Shown here one piece after another: positions 1 through 6,645 of a stretch of DNA of 7,632 nt. Below the pieces are notes generated by a model. The model saw only the letters and a list, made by a program, of their open reading frames with translations. It was not told the origin of the DNA and ran no database searches. The stretch is from Rickettsiales bacterium. GTDB lineage: Bacteria; Pseudomonadota; Alphaproteobacteria; Rickettsiales; JANQQO01. Both the position numbers and the translations under genes were made by a program. Where the stretch lies: positions 1 through 7,632 of the forward strand of contig JANQQO010000215.1 of the NCBI GenBank assembly GCA_028289305.1, written 5' to 3'. Position 1 is the first letter of the stretch. Each line of letters opens with the position of its first letter.

Positions 1-766
1 GGTGATCATGCGGGAATAAATCCTGCTGACGAAAACAGGTTAGCACTCCAGCGCCCGTTTTTTCAGCAAACACCTGCAGCGCCTCTGTTACTGCCTCAAA
101 CCCTAACCGCTCTCCCGCAATCACTAGCGGCCGCTCTGCTGCAGCAATCCGCTCTGCTAGTGCATCAACATCCGCCGGCACAGGCATATGTACCTCCGCA
201 GGCTGCGACTCCGTTAACGTCACCTCTTCCTGCGCCATCAATACATCGAGTGGCATATCCACAATCACCGGCCCCGGCCGGCCAGAAACGGCCACACGCA
301 GCGCTGCTGCTGTCATATCTGCCATTTCCTGCACGCTACGTGGCGTAAATACCGCCTTAGCAAAACTACCAAACATCGCGGTGTAGTCTATTTTCTGCGT
401 CGCCTCATACGCCATCAGCCGCGATGGCACCTGCCCAATAAATAATACCAGCGGCACTGAACTCTGCTGCGCCGTATGTACTGCAATGCTCGCATTGCAC
501 GCCCCCGGTCCACGCGTCACCACAGCCACCCCTGGTTTATGCGTCAAGCTCCCTTGCGCCAATGCAGCAAACGCTGTTTCTGATTCCAAGCGCGTCGTAA
601 TGGGGCGAATACGCTCACTCTCCGATAGCGCATTAATCACCGGCAAAAAACTCTCGCCTGCCAAACAAAATACCTGCGTAACATCATGCAATTCGAGCGT
701 CCGCACAATCGCCTCGCCGCCGTTCAACGCTGGCAATGTATCTGAATGCGCCACCTGCTGCTCCAT
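1..766 (-). CDS. TPP-dependent acetolactate-synthase-like enzyme, N-terminal 255 residues (3' end beyond window)
   Basis: The first 255 codons of a thiamine pyrophosphate enzyme of the acetolactate synthase/2-oxoacid decarboxylase superfamily, about half the usual 540-570 residues. The N-terminal pyrimidine-binding domain is clear: GGEAIVRTL near residue 16, CLAGESFL at 34-41, the likely catalytic glutamate in RLE (E61), and TRGPGACNAS at 84-93, followed by HTAQQSSVPLVLFIGQV. SGRPGPVIVDMP precedes a central domain that begins near residue 190. The TPP/Mg-binding GDG...N motif lies in the missing half. The start ATG (766-764) shares one base with the preceding dehydrogenase stop (TAATG), and AAAGGGG lies 4 nt upstream, so translational coupling is likely. 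True acetolactate synthase is less likely: the neighbours are catabolic and no small-subunit or ilvC gene is visible. Coupling to a semialdehyde dehydrogenase suggests a 2-oxoacid decarboxylase, but the substrate cannot be read from the sequence. Confidence 0.9.
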   Translation of the reverse strand, partial: MEQQVAHSDTLPALNGGEAIVRTLELHDVTQVFCLAGESFLPVINALSESERIRPITTRLESETAFAALAQGSLTHKPGVAVVTRGPGACNASIAVHTAQQSSVPLVLFIGQVPSRLMAYEATQKIDYTAMFGSFAKAVFTPRSVQEMADMTAAALRVAVSGRPGPVIVDMPLDVLMAQEEVTLTESQPAEVHMPVPADVDALAERIAAAERPLVIAGERLGFEAVTEALQVFAEKTGAGVLTCFRQQDLFPHDH

Positions 767-2253
767 TATGCCCCTTTCGCCTCTGGAAGATGAAGGCAGA
801 TATATTGCGTATCAACATATTCTTCAATGCCGTAATGCGAGCCTTCACGCCCAAACCCCGATTCTTTCACACCGCCAAACGGCGCTACCTCCGTGGAGAG
901 GATGCCCGCATTCACCGCCACCATGCCATATTCCAGCGCCCGTGATGTGCGGAAAATCCGCCCGGCATCCCGCGTATACGCATATGCCGCCAGCCCAAAC
1001 TCCGTGTCATTTGCCATTTGGATCGCCTCTTCTTCCGTAGAAAAAGAGAATAGCGGCGCCACAGGCCCAAAAATCTCTTCTTTAGCAAAGCGCATTGCCG
1101 TCGTCGCCCCACGCAACACCGTTGGCTCAAAAAACTGGCCACCCAATGCATGCCGCTTGCCGCCTAATACAATCTCCGCTCCTTTGCCTTCCGCATCCGC
1201 CAACAACTCTTCCACCTTCTGTACTGCAGGAGCATCAATCAACGGCCCTTGCTGCACACCATCTTCCAGGCCATTGCCCACCTGCAACGTCGCCACTTTT
1301 TTGGCAAAGGCCTCAGCAAAGGCATCATATATCCCTTCCTGCACTAAAAACCGGTTCGTGCACACACATGTCTGCCCGCTATTACGATACTTAGATGCTA
1401 CCGCCCCCTCCACCGCTGCATCCACATCCGCATCGTCAAACACAATAAACGGCGCATTACCGCCCAGCTCTAAAGAAAGCTTCTTGAGCGTCGGCGCAGA
1501 TTGCTCCATCAATAACTTTCCAACCTCTGTCGAGCCCGTAAAGCTCAGCTTGCGCACTACTGGGCTTGCTGTCAGCGCCCCGCCGATTGCTCTGGTATCC
1601 CCCACCACCACATTCACCACACCAGCTGGAATGCCCGCCTCTTCTGCTAATTTCGCCAGTGCTAATGCAGAATACGGCGTCTGTGTTGCCGGCTTCACAA
1701 TAGAAGTACAGCCAGCACCCAGTGCCGGGCCTACCTTGCGCGTGATCATCGCAGCAGGGAAATTCCACGGCGTAATCGCCGCCGTCACGCCCACCGGCTT
1801 TTTTTCGACCAAAACGCGATAATCCGGCAAATGCTCCGGGATCACATCGCCATATACGCGCTTCCCCTCTTCAGCAAACCACTCAATAAACGACGCCGCA
1901 TACGCCACCTCACCGCGTGATTCCATGAGCGGCTTGCCCTGTTCGGTGGTCATAATCACCGCCAGGTCTTCCAGATTCTCCATAATCAGCTCATACCACT
2001 TCCGCATGAGCGTGGCGCGCTCTTTTGCCGTCTTTTTATGCCAGAGTGGAAACGCCTTTTCTGCTGCCGCAATCGCCCGCTCCGTCTCTGCCGCTCCCAT
2101 CTTCGGCACTACACCAATCACAGACCCATCCACAGGATTGGTCACCTCTACCACAGCGCCATCCTCTGCCTCCAACCACTGCCCATCAATAAAGCAGCGC
2201 TGCTCAAACAGCGTAGGATTATTTAAACTACTCGCCAGTGTATCGCTACTCAT
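766..2253 (-). CDS. gabD: NAD(P)-dependent succinate/glutarate-semialdehyde dehydrogenase (GabD/DavD type)
   Basis: A 495-residue aldehyde dehydrogenase that closely follows E. coli GabD (482 residues). It oxidises succinate semialdehyde to succinate or glutarate semialdehyde to glutarate. Visible motifs are PWNFP at 162-166, the cofactor-loop FTGSTEVG at 238-245, the general base in LELGG (E262), and the nucleophile in GQTCVC (C296), with C298 at the position of the second cysteine of the human SSADH redox pair. The arginines and serine that bind the substrate carboxylate in human SSADH (R213, R334, S498) are matched by R172, R290 and S453. The ATG at 2253 is chosen because GGAG lies just upstream and the family needs no more N-terminus. 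An ATG at 2268 (five residues longer, GAG 8 nt upstream) is also possible. Beside gcdH and a glutarate-type CoA-transferase, glutarate semialdehyde (DavD role) is at least as likely a substrate as succinate semialdehyde. Confidence 0.94.
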   Translation of the reverse strand: MSSDTLASSLNNPTLFEQRCFIDGQWLEAEDGAVVEVTNPVDGSVIGVVPKMGAAETERAIAAAEKAFPLWHKKTAKERATLMRKWYELIMENLEDLAVIMTTEQGKPLMESRGEVAYAASFIEWFAEEGKRVYGDVIPEHLPDYRVLVEKKPVGVTAAITPWNFPAAMITRKVGPALGAGCTSIVKPATQTPYSALALAKLAEEAGIPAGVVNVVVGDTRAIGGALTASPVVRKLSFTGSTEVGKLLMEQSAPTLKKLSLELGGNAPFIVFDDADVDAAVEGAVASKYRNSGQTCVCTNRFLVQEGIYDAFAEAFAKKVATLQVGNGLEDGVQQGPLIDAPAVQKVEELLADAEGKGAEIVLGGKRHALGGQFFEPTVLRGATTAMRFAKEEIFGPVAPLFSFSTEEEAIQMANDTEFGLAAYAYTRDAGRIFRTSRALEYGMVAVNAGILSTEVAPFGGVKESGFGREGSHYGIEEYVDTQYICLHLPEAKGA

Positions 2254-2282
2254 CTTCTCCGCCTGCATAACCCGTTCTCGTA

Positions 2283-3482
2283 TCAATTAGCGAAGGCAGG
2301 AATATCCGTAATCGCCCGCCCCAAAATGAGTCCGTGAATATCGTGCGTCCCTTCATAGGTGTTCACACTCTCCAGATTAATCACATGCCGCATCACATGA
2401 TATTCCTCACTAATCCCGTTCCCACCATGCATATCCCGTGCAACACGTGCAATATCCAGCGCTTTACCCGCCGAATTACGCTTAATCACAGAGATCATCT
2501 CCGGCGCCGCACGTCCTTCATCCATCAAGCGGCCCACGCGTAAACACGCCTGCAAGCCCAGCGTAATATCCACCATCATATTGGTCAGCTTCATTTGGAT
2601 CAGCTGATTTGCGCCCAGCGGACGGCCAAATTGCTTGCGCTCCATCACATACTCGCGCGCCGCACGCATGCAGAATTCCGCCGCTCCCAACGTGCCCCAG
2701 CCAATGCCATACCGCGCTTTATTCAAACAGCTAAACGGCCCTTTAAGCCCAGAAACATCCAGCATATTCTCTTCCGGCACCGCCACATCACTCATCATGA
2801 TCATGCCGGTCTCTGATGCTTTCAGCGACATCTTGTCGTCAATCCGAGGCGCAGAAAGCCCCTTAATCTCTTTCTCCAAAACAAACCCGCGAATCGTTCC
2901 ATCTTCAATCCCAAGATCATCGGCACCATATATTTTTGCCCAAACGACAAACACATCTGCAATCGGCGAGTTGGTGATCCAGTTTTTTGATCCATTCAGC
3001 ACAAACCCATCCTTGGTACGATCCGCCTTGCTCCGCATCCCACTAGGGTCAGAACCATGATCCGGCTCGGTGAGTCCAAAACACCCAATCAGCTCCCCTG
3101 TGGCCAATTTCGGTAAATATTTTTCCTTTAACGCCTCACTACCAAACGTATAAATCGGGTGCATCACCAAGCTAGATTGCACACTGAGTGCTGAACGATA
3201 GCCGCTATCCACCGCTTCCACCTCCCGCGCAATCAGCCCATAACACACATGGTTCACACCCGCACAACCATATCCCTCAATCGTACAGCCCAAGAACCCC
3301 ATCTCACCAAATTCGTGCATAATCGCTTTGTCGAATTGCCCTTTGCGATTTGCCTCGATAATGCGCGGCAACAGCTTCTCTTGCGCATAATCATGCGCAG
3401 AATCCATCACCATACGCTCTTCGCTGCTCAGCTGTTCTTCAAATAAAAACGGGTCTTCCCATGTAAATGGCGGCTTACTCAT
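2283..3482 (-). CDS. gcdH: glutaryl-CoA dehydrogenase
   Basis: A 399-residue FAD-dependent acyl-CoA dehydrogenase that oxidises and decarboxylates glutaryl-CoA to crotonyl-CoA and CO2, passing electrons to electron-transfer flavoprotein. It can be aligned almost throughout with human GCDH. Diagnostic segments are DSGYRSALSVQSSLVMHPIY with R96 (human R94, binding the substrate carboxylate), CFGLTEPDHGSDP at 134-146, WITNSPIADVFVVWA near 168-182, RDMHGGNGI at 349-357, and NTYEGTHDIH containing the catalytic base E377 (human E370). The start at 3482 fits the family. The upstream in-frame ATG at 3557 would add 25 unrelated residues and begin upstream of the predicted transcription start. AGAGGA precedes the chosen start by an unusually long, A-rich 13 nt. 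It is first in a minus-strand operon with the semialdehyde dehydrogenase and TPP-enzyme genes. The product class is nearly certain from the R96/E377 pair and overall similarity. Confidence 0.97.
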   Translation of the reverse strand: MSKPPFTWEDPFLFEEQLSSEERMVMDSAHDYAQEKLLPRIIEANRKGQFDKAIMHEFGEMGFLGCTIEGYGCAGVNHVCYGLIAREVEAVDSGYRSALSVQSSLVMHPIYTFGSEALKEKYLPKLATGELIGCFGLTEPDHGSDPSGMRSKADRTKDGFVLNGSKNWITNSPIADVFVVWAKIYGADDLGIEDGTIRGFVLEKEIKGLSAPRIDDKMSLKASETGMIMMSDVAVPEENMLDVSGLKGPFSCLNKARYGIGWGTLGAAEFCMRAAREYVMERKQFGRPLGANQLIQMKLTNMMVDITLGLQACLRVGRLMDEGRAAPEMISVIKRNSAGKALDIARVARDMHGGNGISEEYHVMRHVINLESVNTYEGTHDIHGLILGRAITDIPAFAN

Positions 3483-3515
3483 TATTTTTTTATTATCCTC
3501 TTTGATACTTCTGGA

Positions 3516-3543
3516 TTTACAAACGTGAGGCGGTATATATAAG
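3516..3543 (+). promoter_or_regulatory. candidate sigma70-type promoter for the CoA-transferase gene
   Basis: TTTACA (3516-3521, 5 of 6 matches to the -35 consensus) and TATAAG (3538-3543, 5 of 6 matches to the -10 consensus) are separated by 16 nt. Transcription would start near 3550, leaving a leader of about 35 nt before the ATG at 3585. It is the better matched of the two opposing promoters. Its -10 box overlaps that of the gcdH promoter on the other strand. Confidence 0.5.
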
Positions 3544-3547
3544 CCGC
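3530..3547. promoter_or_regulatory. imperfect palindrome over both divergent -10 boxes, possible operator
   Basis: The 18-base element GCGGTATATATAAGCCGC has GCGG/CCGC arms around a TAT/ATA core. Seven of nine symmetric positions are complementary, the exceptions being A3535/A3542 and T3534/G3543. It covers the -10 box of both divergent promoters, so a dimeric repressor bound here could shut off both transcripts. No regulator gene is visible in the window, and part of the symmetry comes from the alternating TA run itself. The operator role is an inference from symmetry and position. Confidence 0.4.
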
Positions 3548-3564
3548 ATAACACCATTAGTAAA
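3536..3564 (-). promoter_or_regulatory. candidate sigma70-type promoter for the gcdH operon
   Basis: Read on the minus strand, TTTACT (3564-3559, 4 of 6 matches to TTGACA) is followed after exactly 17 nt by TATATA (3541-3536, 4 of 6 matches to TATAAT). Transcription would begin near 3529 and give a leader of about 47 nt before the gcdH ATG. This supports the start at 3482 over that at 3557. The boxes are imperfect and the region is AT-rich, so this is a prediction from spacing and position only. Confidence 0.45.
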
Positions 3565-3584
3565 CCTTAATTAGCACCACAGCC

Positions 3585-4814
3585 ATGTCTAGCAACGGCC
3601 CCCTCGCACATATCACCGTTTTAGACCTAAGCCGCGTTATGGCTGGTCCGTGGTGTACCCAGATTCTTGCTGATCTTGGCGCTACCGTCATAAAAATCGA
3701 ACACCCTAAAAAAGGCGATGACACCCGTGGCTGGGGCCCACCTTTTTTAAAAGATGCAGAAGGAAATCCCACCTCTGAAGCAGGCTATTTTCTCTCCGCC
3801 AATCGCGGGAAACACTCTCTCACCTGCGATATCACCAGCGAAGAAGGTCAGAAAATCATCCACGCACTGGCTAAAAAATCGGATATTCTCATCGAGAACT
3901 TTAAAGTCGGCGGTCTCAAAAAATACGGTCTGGCCTATGAAGACCTAGCAAAAGAGAACCCAGCCCTCATCTATTGTTCCATCACCGGTTTTGGACAAAC
4001 CGGCCCATACGCTGATCAAGCAGGCTATGACTATATGATCCAAGCCATGGGTGGCCTAATGAGCATTACGGGAAAACCAGATAATGAACCCGGTGGTGAA
4101 CCTATGCGCGTGGGCATTCCCATCGCCGATCTCATGACAGGTATGTATGCCACTACGGGCATCCTCGCTGCACTCACCAATCGCAACGAGACCGGTGCAG
4201 GCCAACATATCGACATCGCCTTATTCGATACCCAGCTTGCCATGCTCGCCAATCAGGCCATGAACTACCTCCTCACCGGCAGCGCTCCCGGACGTATCGG
4301 CAACTGCCACCCAAACATCGTTCCTTACCAGCTTTTTCATACCAAAGATGCTCCCATCATCGTTGCAGTCGGCAATAATGGCCAGTTTCAGAAACTATGC
4401 ACTCTGTTAGAATGCCCTGAATTCATCGAAGATACACGCTACGCCACCAACAGTGCCCGCGTAGAGCACCGCGAACAACTCATCCCAGAACTACAGAATC
4501 GCTTCAAAACACGTTCACAGGCCGAGTGGCTCACTGCGTTAGAAACACAAAAAATCCCCTGCGGCCCCGTGCTCAGCATCGATCACGCAATCGAGCACCC
4601 TCAAACGCAGCATCGCGGTATGAAAGTAACCGCCCCACACGCGCTCGGCGCTGATACGCCTATGCTACGCTTACCACTGCATTTCTCTGAAACACCCGTG
4701 TGCGATCCTCAGGCACCACCCACCCTCGGGCAGCATACCGAAGCCATCCTTCACGGCACACTCGGATTTTCTGAAGAAGACATTGCCGCGTTAAAAAAGA
4801 AGGGCGTGGTGTAA
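3585..4814 (+). CDS. CaiB/BaiF family CoA-transferase, probable succinyl-CoA:glutarate CoA-transferase (GcdG-like)
   Basis: A 409-residue class III CoA-transferase. These enzymes move CoA between carboxylic acids through an aspartyl-CoA thioester intermediate. Family marks are VLDLSRVMAGPWCTQILADLGA at the N-terminus, KGDDTRGWGPPF at 43-54, CSITGFGQTGPYA at 131-143, and GYDYMIQAMGGLMSITG, in which D149 is the expected catalytic aspartate. Later segments (IVPYQLFHTKD, VGNNGQF, PTLGQHT) resemble human SUGCT, which makes glutaryl-CoA from glutarate and succinyl-CoA. Divergence from gcdH across 102 bp is the second reason to propose glutarate as acceptor; succinate, itaconate or another dicarboxylate cannot be excluded. 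No Shine-Dalgarno sequence precedes the ATG at 3585, but the family N-terminus supports this start. The gene ends one base from the trpC stop on the opposite strand. Family assignment is secure; substrate is inferred. Confidence 0.93.
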   Translation: MSSNGPLAHITVLDLSRVMAGPWCTQILADLGATVIKIEHPKKGDDTRGWGPPFLKDAEGNPTSEAGYFLSANRGKHSLTCDITSEEGQKIIHALAKKSDILIENFKVGGLKKYGLAYEDLAKENPALIYCSITGFGQTGPYADQAGYDYMIQAMGGLMSITGKPDNEPGGEPMRVGIPIADLMTGMYATTGILAALTNRNETGAGQHIDIALFDTQLAMLANQAMNYLLTGSAPGRIGNCHPNIVPYQLFHTKDAPIIVAVGNNGQFQKLCTLLECPEFIEDTRYATNSARVEHREQLIPELQNRFKTRSQAEWLTALETQKIPCGPVLSIDHAIEHPQTQHRGMKVTAPHALGADTPMLRLPLHFSETPVCDPQAPPTLGQHTEAILHGTLGFSEEDIAALKKKGVV

Positions 4815-4815
4815 A

Positions 4816-5613
4816 TTACCCCGCACCGCTCAGCAATGCGCGCGTGGCGAGCGCCACATCCTCTTCACGCATCAGCGATTCGCCCACCAAGAAATGCTGC
4901 ACGCCAGCTATACGCATACGCGCAATATCCTGCGGTCCAGAAATACCGCTCTCACAGACCAGCATTGCACTATCCGGCGCATGAATCGCCAGTAATTCCG
5001 TCGTCTGCAAATCCACTCTGAGTGTCCGCAAATCACGATTATTAATGCCCAAGAGCGCAGGATCCAATTTGATCGCACGCCCCAACTCATCTAAATCATG
5101 CACCTCCACCAACACATCCATGCCAAACTGTTCCGCCGCAGCGTTTAGCTCACCCGCCTGTGCGTCTGAAAGTGCCGCCATAATCAGCAACACGCAATCC
5201 GCCCCTAGCGCCCGCGATTCAATAATCTGATACGGATCCAGCATAAAATCTTTCCGCAATATCGGCAGCGCCACCACCTCGCGCGCCTGCGCGATATACG
5301 CATCATTGCCGCGGAAATACGGCTCATCAGTCAGCACCGAAATACACGCCGCACCGCCCTGCTGATAGGCTGCTGCCAGCGCTGGCACATCAAAATCTTG
5401 ACGAATAATCCCTTTGCTCGGTGAGGCTTTTTTTATCTCCGCAATCAGCCCTACCTGCCCCGCTTCCTCTTTAGCAAGCAGCGCATTTCTAAACCCGCGC
5501 GGTGGATCACATTGTTGCACCGCACCAAGTAGCTCCTGCTCTGAGCGCTTCTCTTTTTGCGCTGCAACATGCTGCCGCTTATCCGCACAAATATCTTGCA
5601 AGGTATCAGGCAT
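4816..5613 (-). CDS. trpC: indole-3-glycerol phosphate synthase
   Basis: A 265-residue, single-function TIM-barrel enzyme, not fused to TrpF. It closes the ring of carboxyphenylamino-deoxyribulose phosphate to indole-3-glycerol phosphate in tryptophan biosynthesis. All key residues known from the Sulfolobus enzyme appear in family context: E59 and K61 in AEIKKASPSKG, K121 in ILRKDF, E170 in LVEVHDLDEL, N191 in GINNRDL, and E221 in VCESGIS. The C-terminal HFLVGESLMR forms the usual phosphate-binding region. It starts 3 nt after the trpD stop with only a weak GAG-type ribosome site, consistent with coupled translation, and is the last trp gene here. Its stop faces the CoA-transferase stop with one base between. 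Confidence 0.98.
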   Translation of the reverse strand: MPDTLQDICADKRQHVAAQKEKRSEQELLGAVQQCDPPRGFRNALLAKEEAGQVGLIAEIKKASPSKGIIRQDFDVPALAAAYQQGGAACISVLTDEPYFRGNDAYIAQAREVVALPILRKDFMLDPYQIIESRALGADCVLLIMAALSDAQAGELNAAAEQFGMDVLVEVHDLDELGRAIKLDPALLGINNRDLRTLRVDLQTTELLAIHAPDSAMLVCESGISGPQDIARMRIAGVQHFLVGESLMREEDVALATRALLSGAG

Positions 5614-5616
5614 CGC

Positions 5617-6645
5617 TCACGCCGTTATCGTTATCGCTACAAGCGCTTCCAGCTTCGCTTTGGCGCCACCGCTTGCGATGGCCTCTTTGGCCATTTCCAC
5701 CCCATCGGCTAAGCTATCCACCTTCTCTGCGACCACCAGCGCCGCCGCCGCATTCAGCAACACTACATCGCGATACGCGCCTTCCTTTCCTGAAAACACC
5801 GCCTTCATCTCCATCGCATTTTTAATCGCATCACCGCCCACCAGCGCTTTCGGCTCAGCAAGCTCAAACCCTAATTCCTCCGGATGCACCTCAAAACTTT
5901 TCACCTCACCATCTTTCAGCTCTGCCACCATAGAAGGCCCGGTAACCGTCAGCTCATCCAGCCCATCTGCACCATGCACCACCCATGCCCGCACCGAGCC
6001 CAGATGGTGCAACACCCGCGCTAAAGGCTCCGTCCATTTCGCATCATATACGCCCAGTAATTGCCGCTTCGCCCCCGCAGGATTACTCAGCGGCCCAAGT
6101 AAATTAAAGATCGTGCGCATCTTAAGCTCCTGGCGCACCGGCGCCACGTGCCGCATCGCCGCATGAAATTTCGGTGCGAATAAAAAGCAAATCCCTTCTT
6201 CCGCCAATGCCTGCTCCATCAGCTCTACATCAGCCTCCACATCCACTCCCGCTGCTATCAACGCGTCGGAAGAGCCTGAACGCGACGACACCGCACGATT
6301 GCCGTGCTTTGCCACCGGCACCCCACACGCCGCCACCACAAACGCCACCGCTGTTGAAATATTATACGTACGCCGCGCATCGCCACCCGTGCCACACGTA
6401 TCCAGCAGTTGATCCTGCAACGCCTCCGGCACCTTGAGCTTCGCTGCCTTATTGCGTATCGCCATCGCACCACCGGTAATCTCATCCACCGTCTCCCCAT
6501 TCATCCGCAAACCCATCAGCGCCGCAGCAATATGCGCCGGCGTAGCCCCGCCGGACATCATAATCTGAAACATACGCGCGGATTCATCCCGCGAGAGATG
6601 CTTACCCTCCGCAATATCCTTTATGAAATGCACGATCTCGCTCAT
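5617..6645 (-). CDS. trpD: anthranilate phosphoribosyltransferase
   Basis: A 342-residue enzyme that transfers phosphoribose from PRPP to anthranilate, the second committed step to tryptophan. The family signature is complete: CGTGGD at 84-89 (PRPP loop), NISTA at 95-99, KHGNR at 113-117, RSGSSD at 122-127 (usually SGSAD), RTIFNLLGPLSNP at 177-189, and the metal-binding D230-E231 pair in GLDELTVTGPS. Length is normal for the monofunctional form, with no fused TrpG domain. The ATG follows the trpG TAG with no base between, and GAGAGG lies 5 nt upstream inside the end of trpG. This fixes the start and indicates co-translation in a trpG-trpD-trpC operon. Confidence 0.98.
   Translation of the reverse strand: MSEIVHFIKDIAEGKHLSRDESARMFQIMMSGGATPAHIAAALMGLRMNGETVDEITGGAMAIRNKAAKLKVPEALQDQLLDTCGTGGDARRTYNISTAVAFVVAACGVPVAKHGNRAVSSRSGSSDALIAAGVDVEADVELMEQALAEEGICFLFAPKFHAAMRHVAPVRQELKMRTIFNLLGPLSNPAGAKRQLLGVYDAKWTEPLARVLHHLGSVRAWVVHGADGLDELTVTGPSMVAELKDGEVKSFEVHPEELGFELAEPKALVGGDAIKNAMEMKAVFSGKEGAYRDVVLLNAAAALVVAEKVDSLADGVEMAKEAIASGGAKAKLEALVAITITA

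Noticed and set aside
1..766. Calling the TPP enzyme acetolactate synthase IlvB
   Set aside because: The superfamily match is clear, but no IlvN or IlvC partner is visible, the operon is catabolic, and the C-terminal half that would discriminate is outside the window.
893..1822. A 309-codon open frame on the plus strand
   Set aside because: It lies wholly antisense to the semialdehyde dehydrogenase, has a low-complexity Ser/Ala/Pro-rich translation and no family motif; the open frame is a by-product of the codon bias of the real gene.
2254..2286. TTG start at 2286 for the semialdehyde dehydrogenase, overlapping the gcdH stop as TTGA
   Set aside because: No Shine-Dalgarno sequence precedes it, and it would extend the protein well past the family N-terminus; ATG codons at 2268 and 2253 are better.
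3483..3557. Longer gcdH start at 3557
   Set aside because: The extra 25 residues match nothing in the family, and the codon lies upstream of the predicted transcription start at about 3529.
4791..4845. Possible minus-strand terminator after trpC: a GGTG/CACC stem followed by TTCTTTTTT
   Set aside because: The stem is only about four base pairs with a 12-base loop and a bulge, and the T-run falls inside the opposite coding sequence; too weak to call.
5414..6166. A 250-codon open frame on the plus strand across the trpC/trpD junction
   Set aside because: It is antisense to two certain genes, its translation is Ser/Ala-rich without recognisable domains, and no ribosome site supports it.
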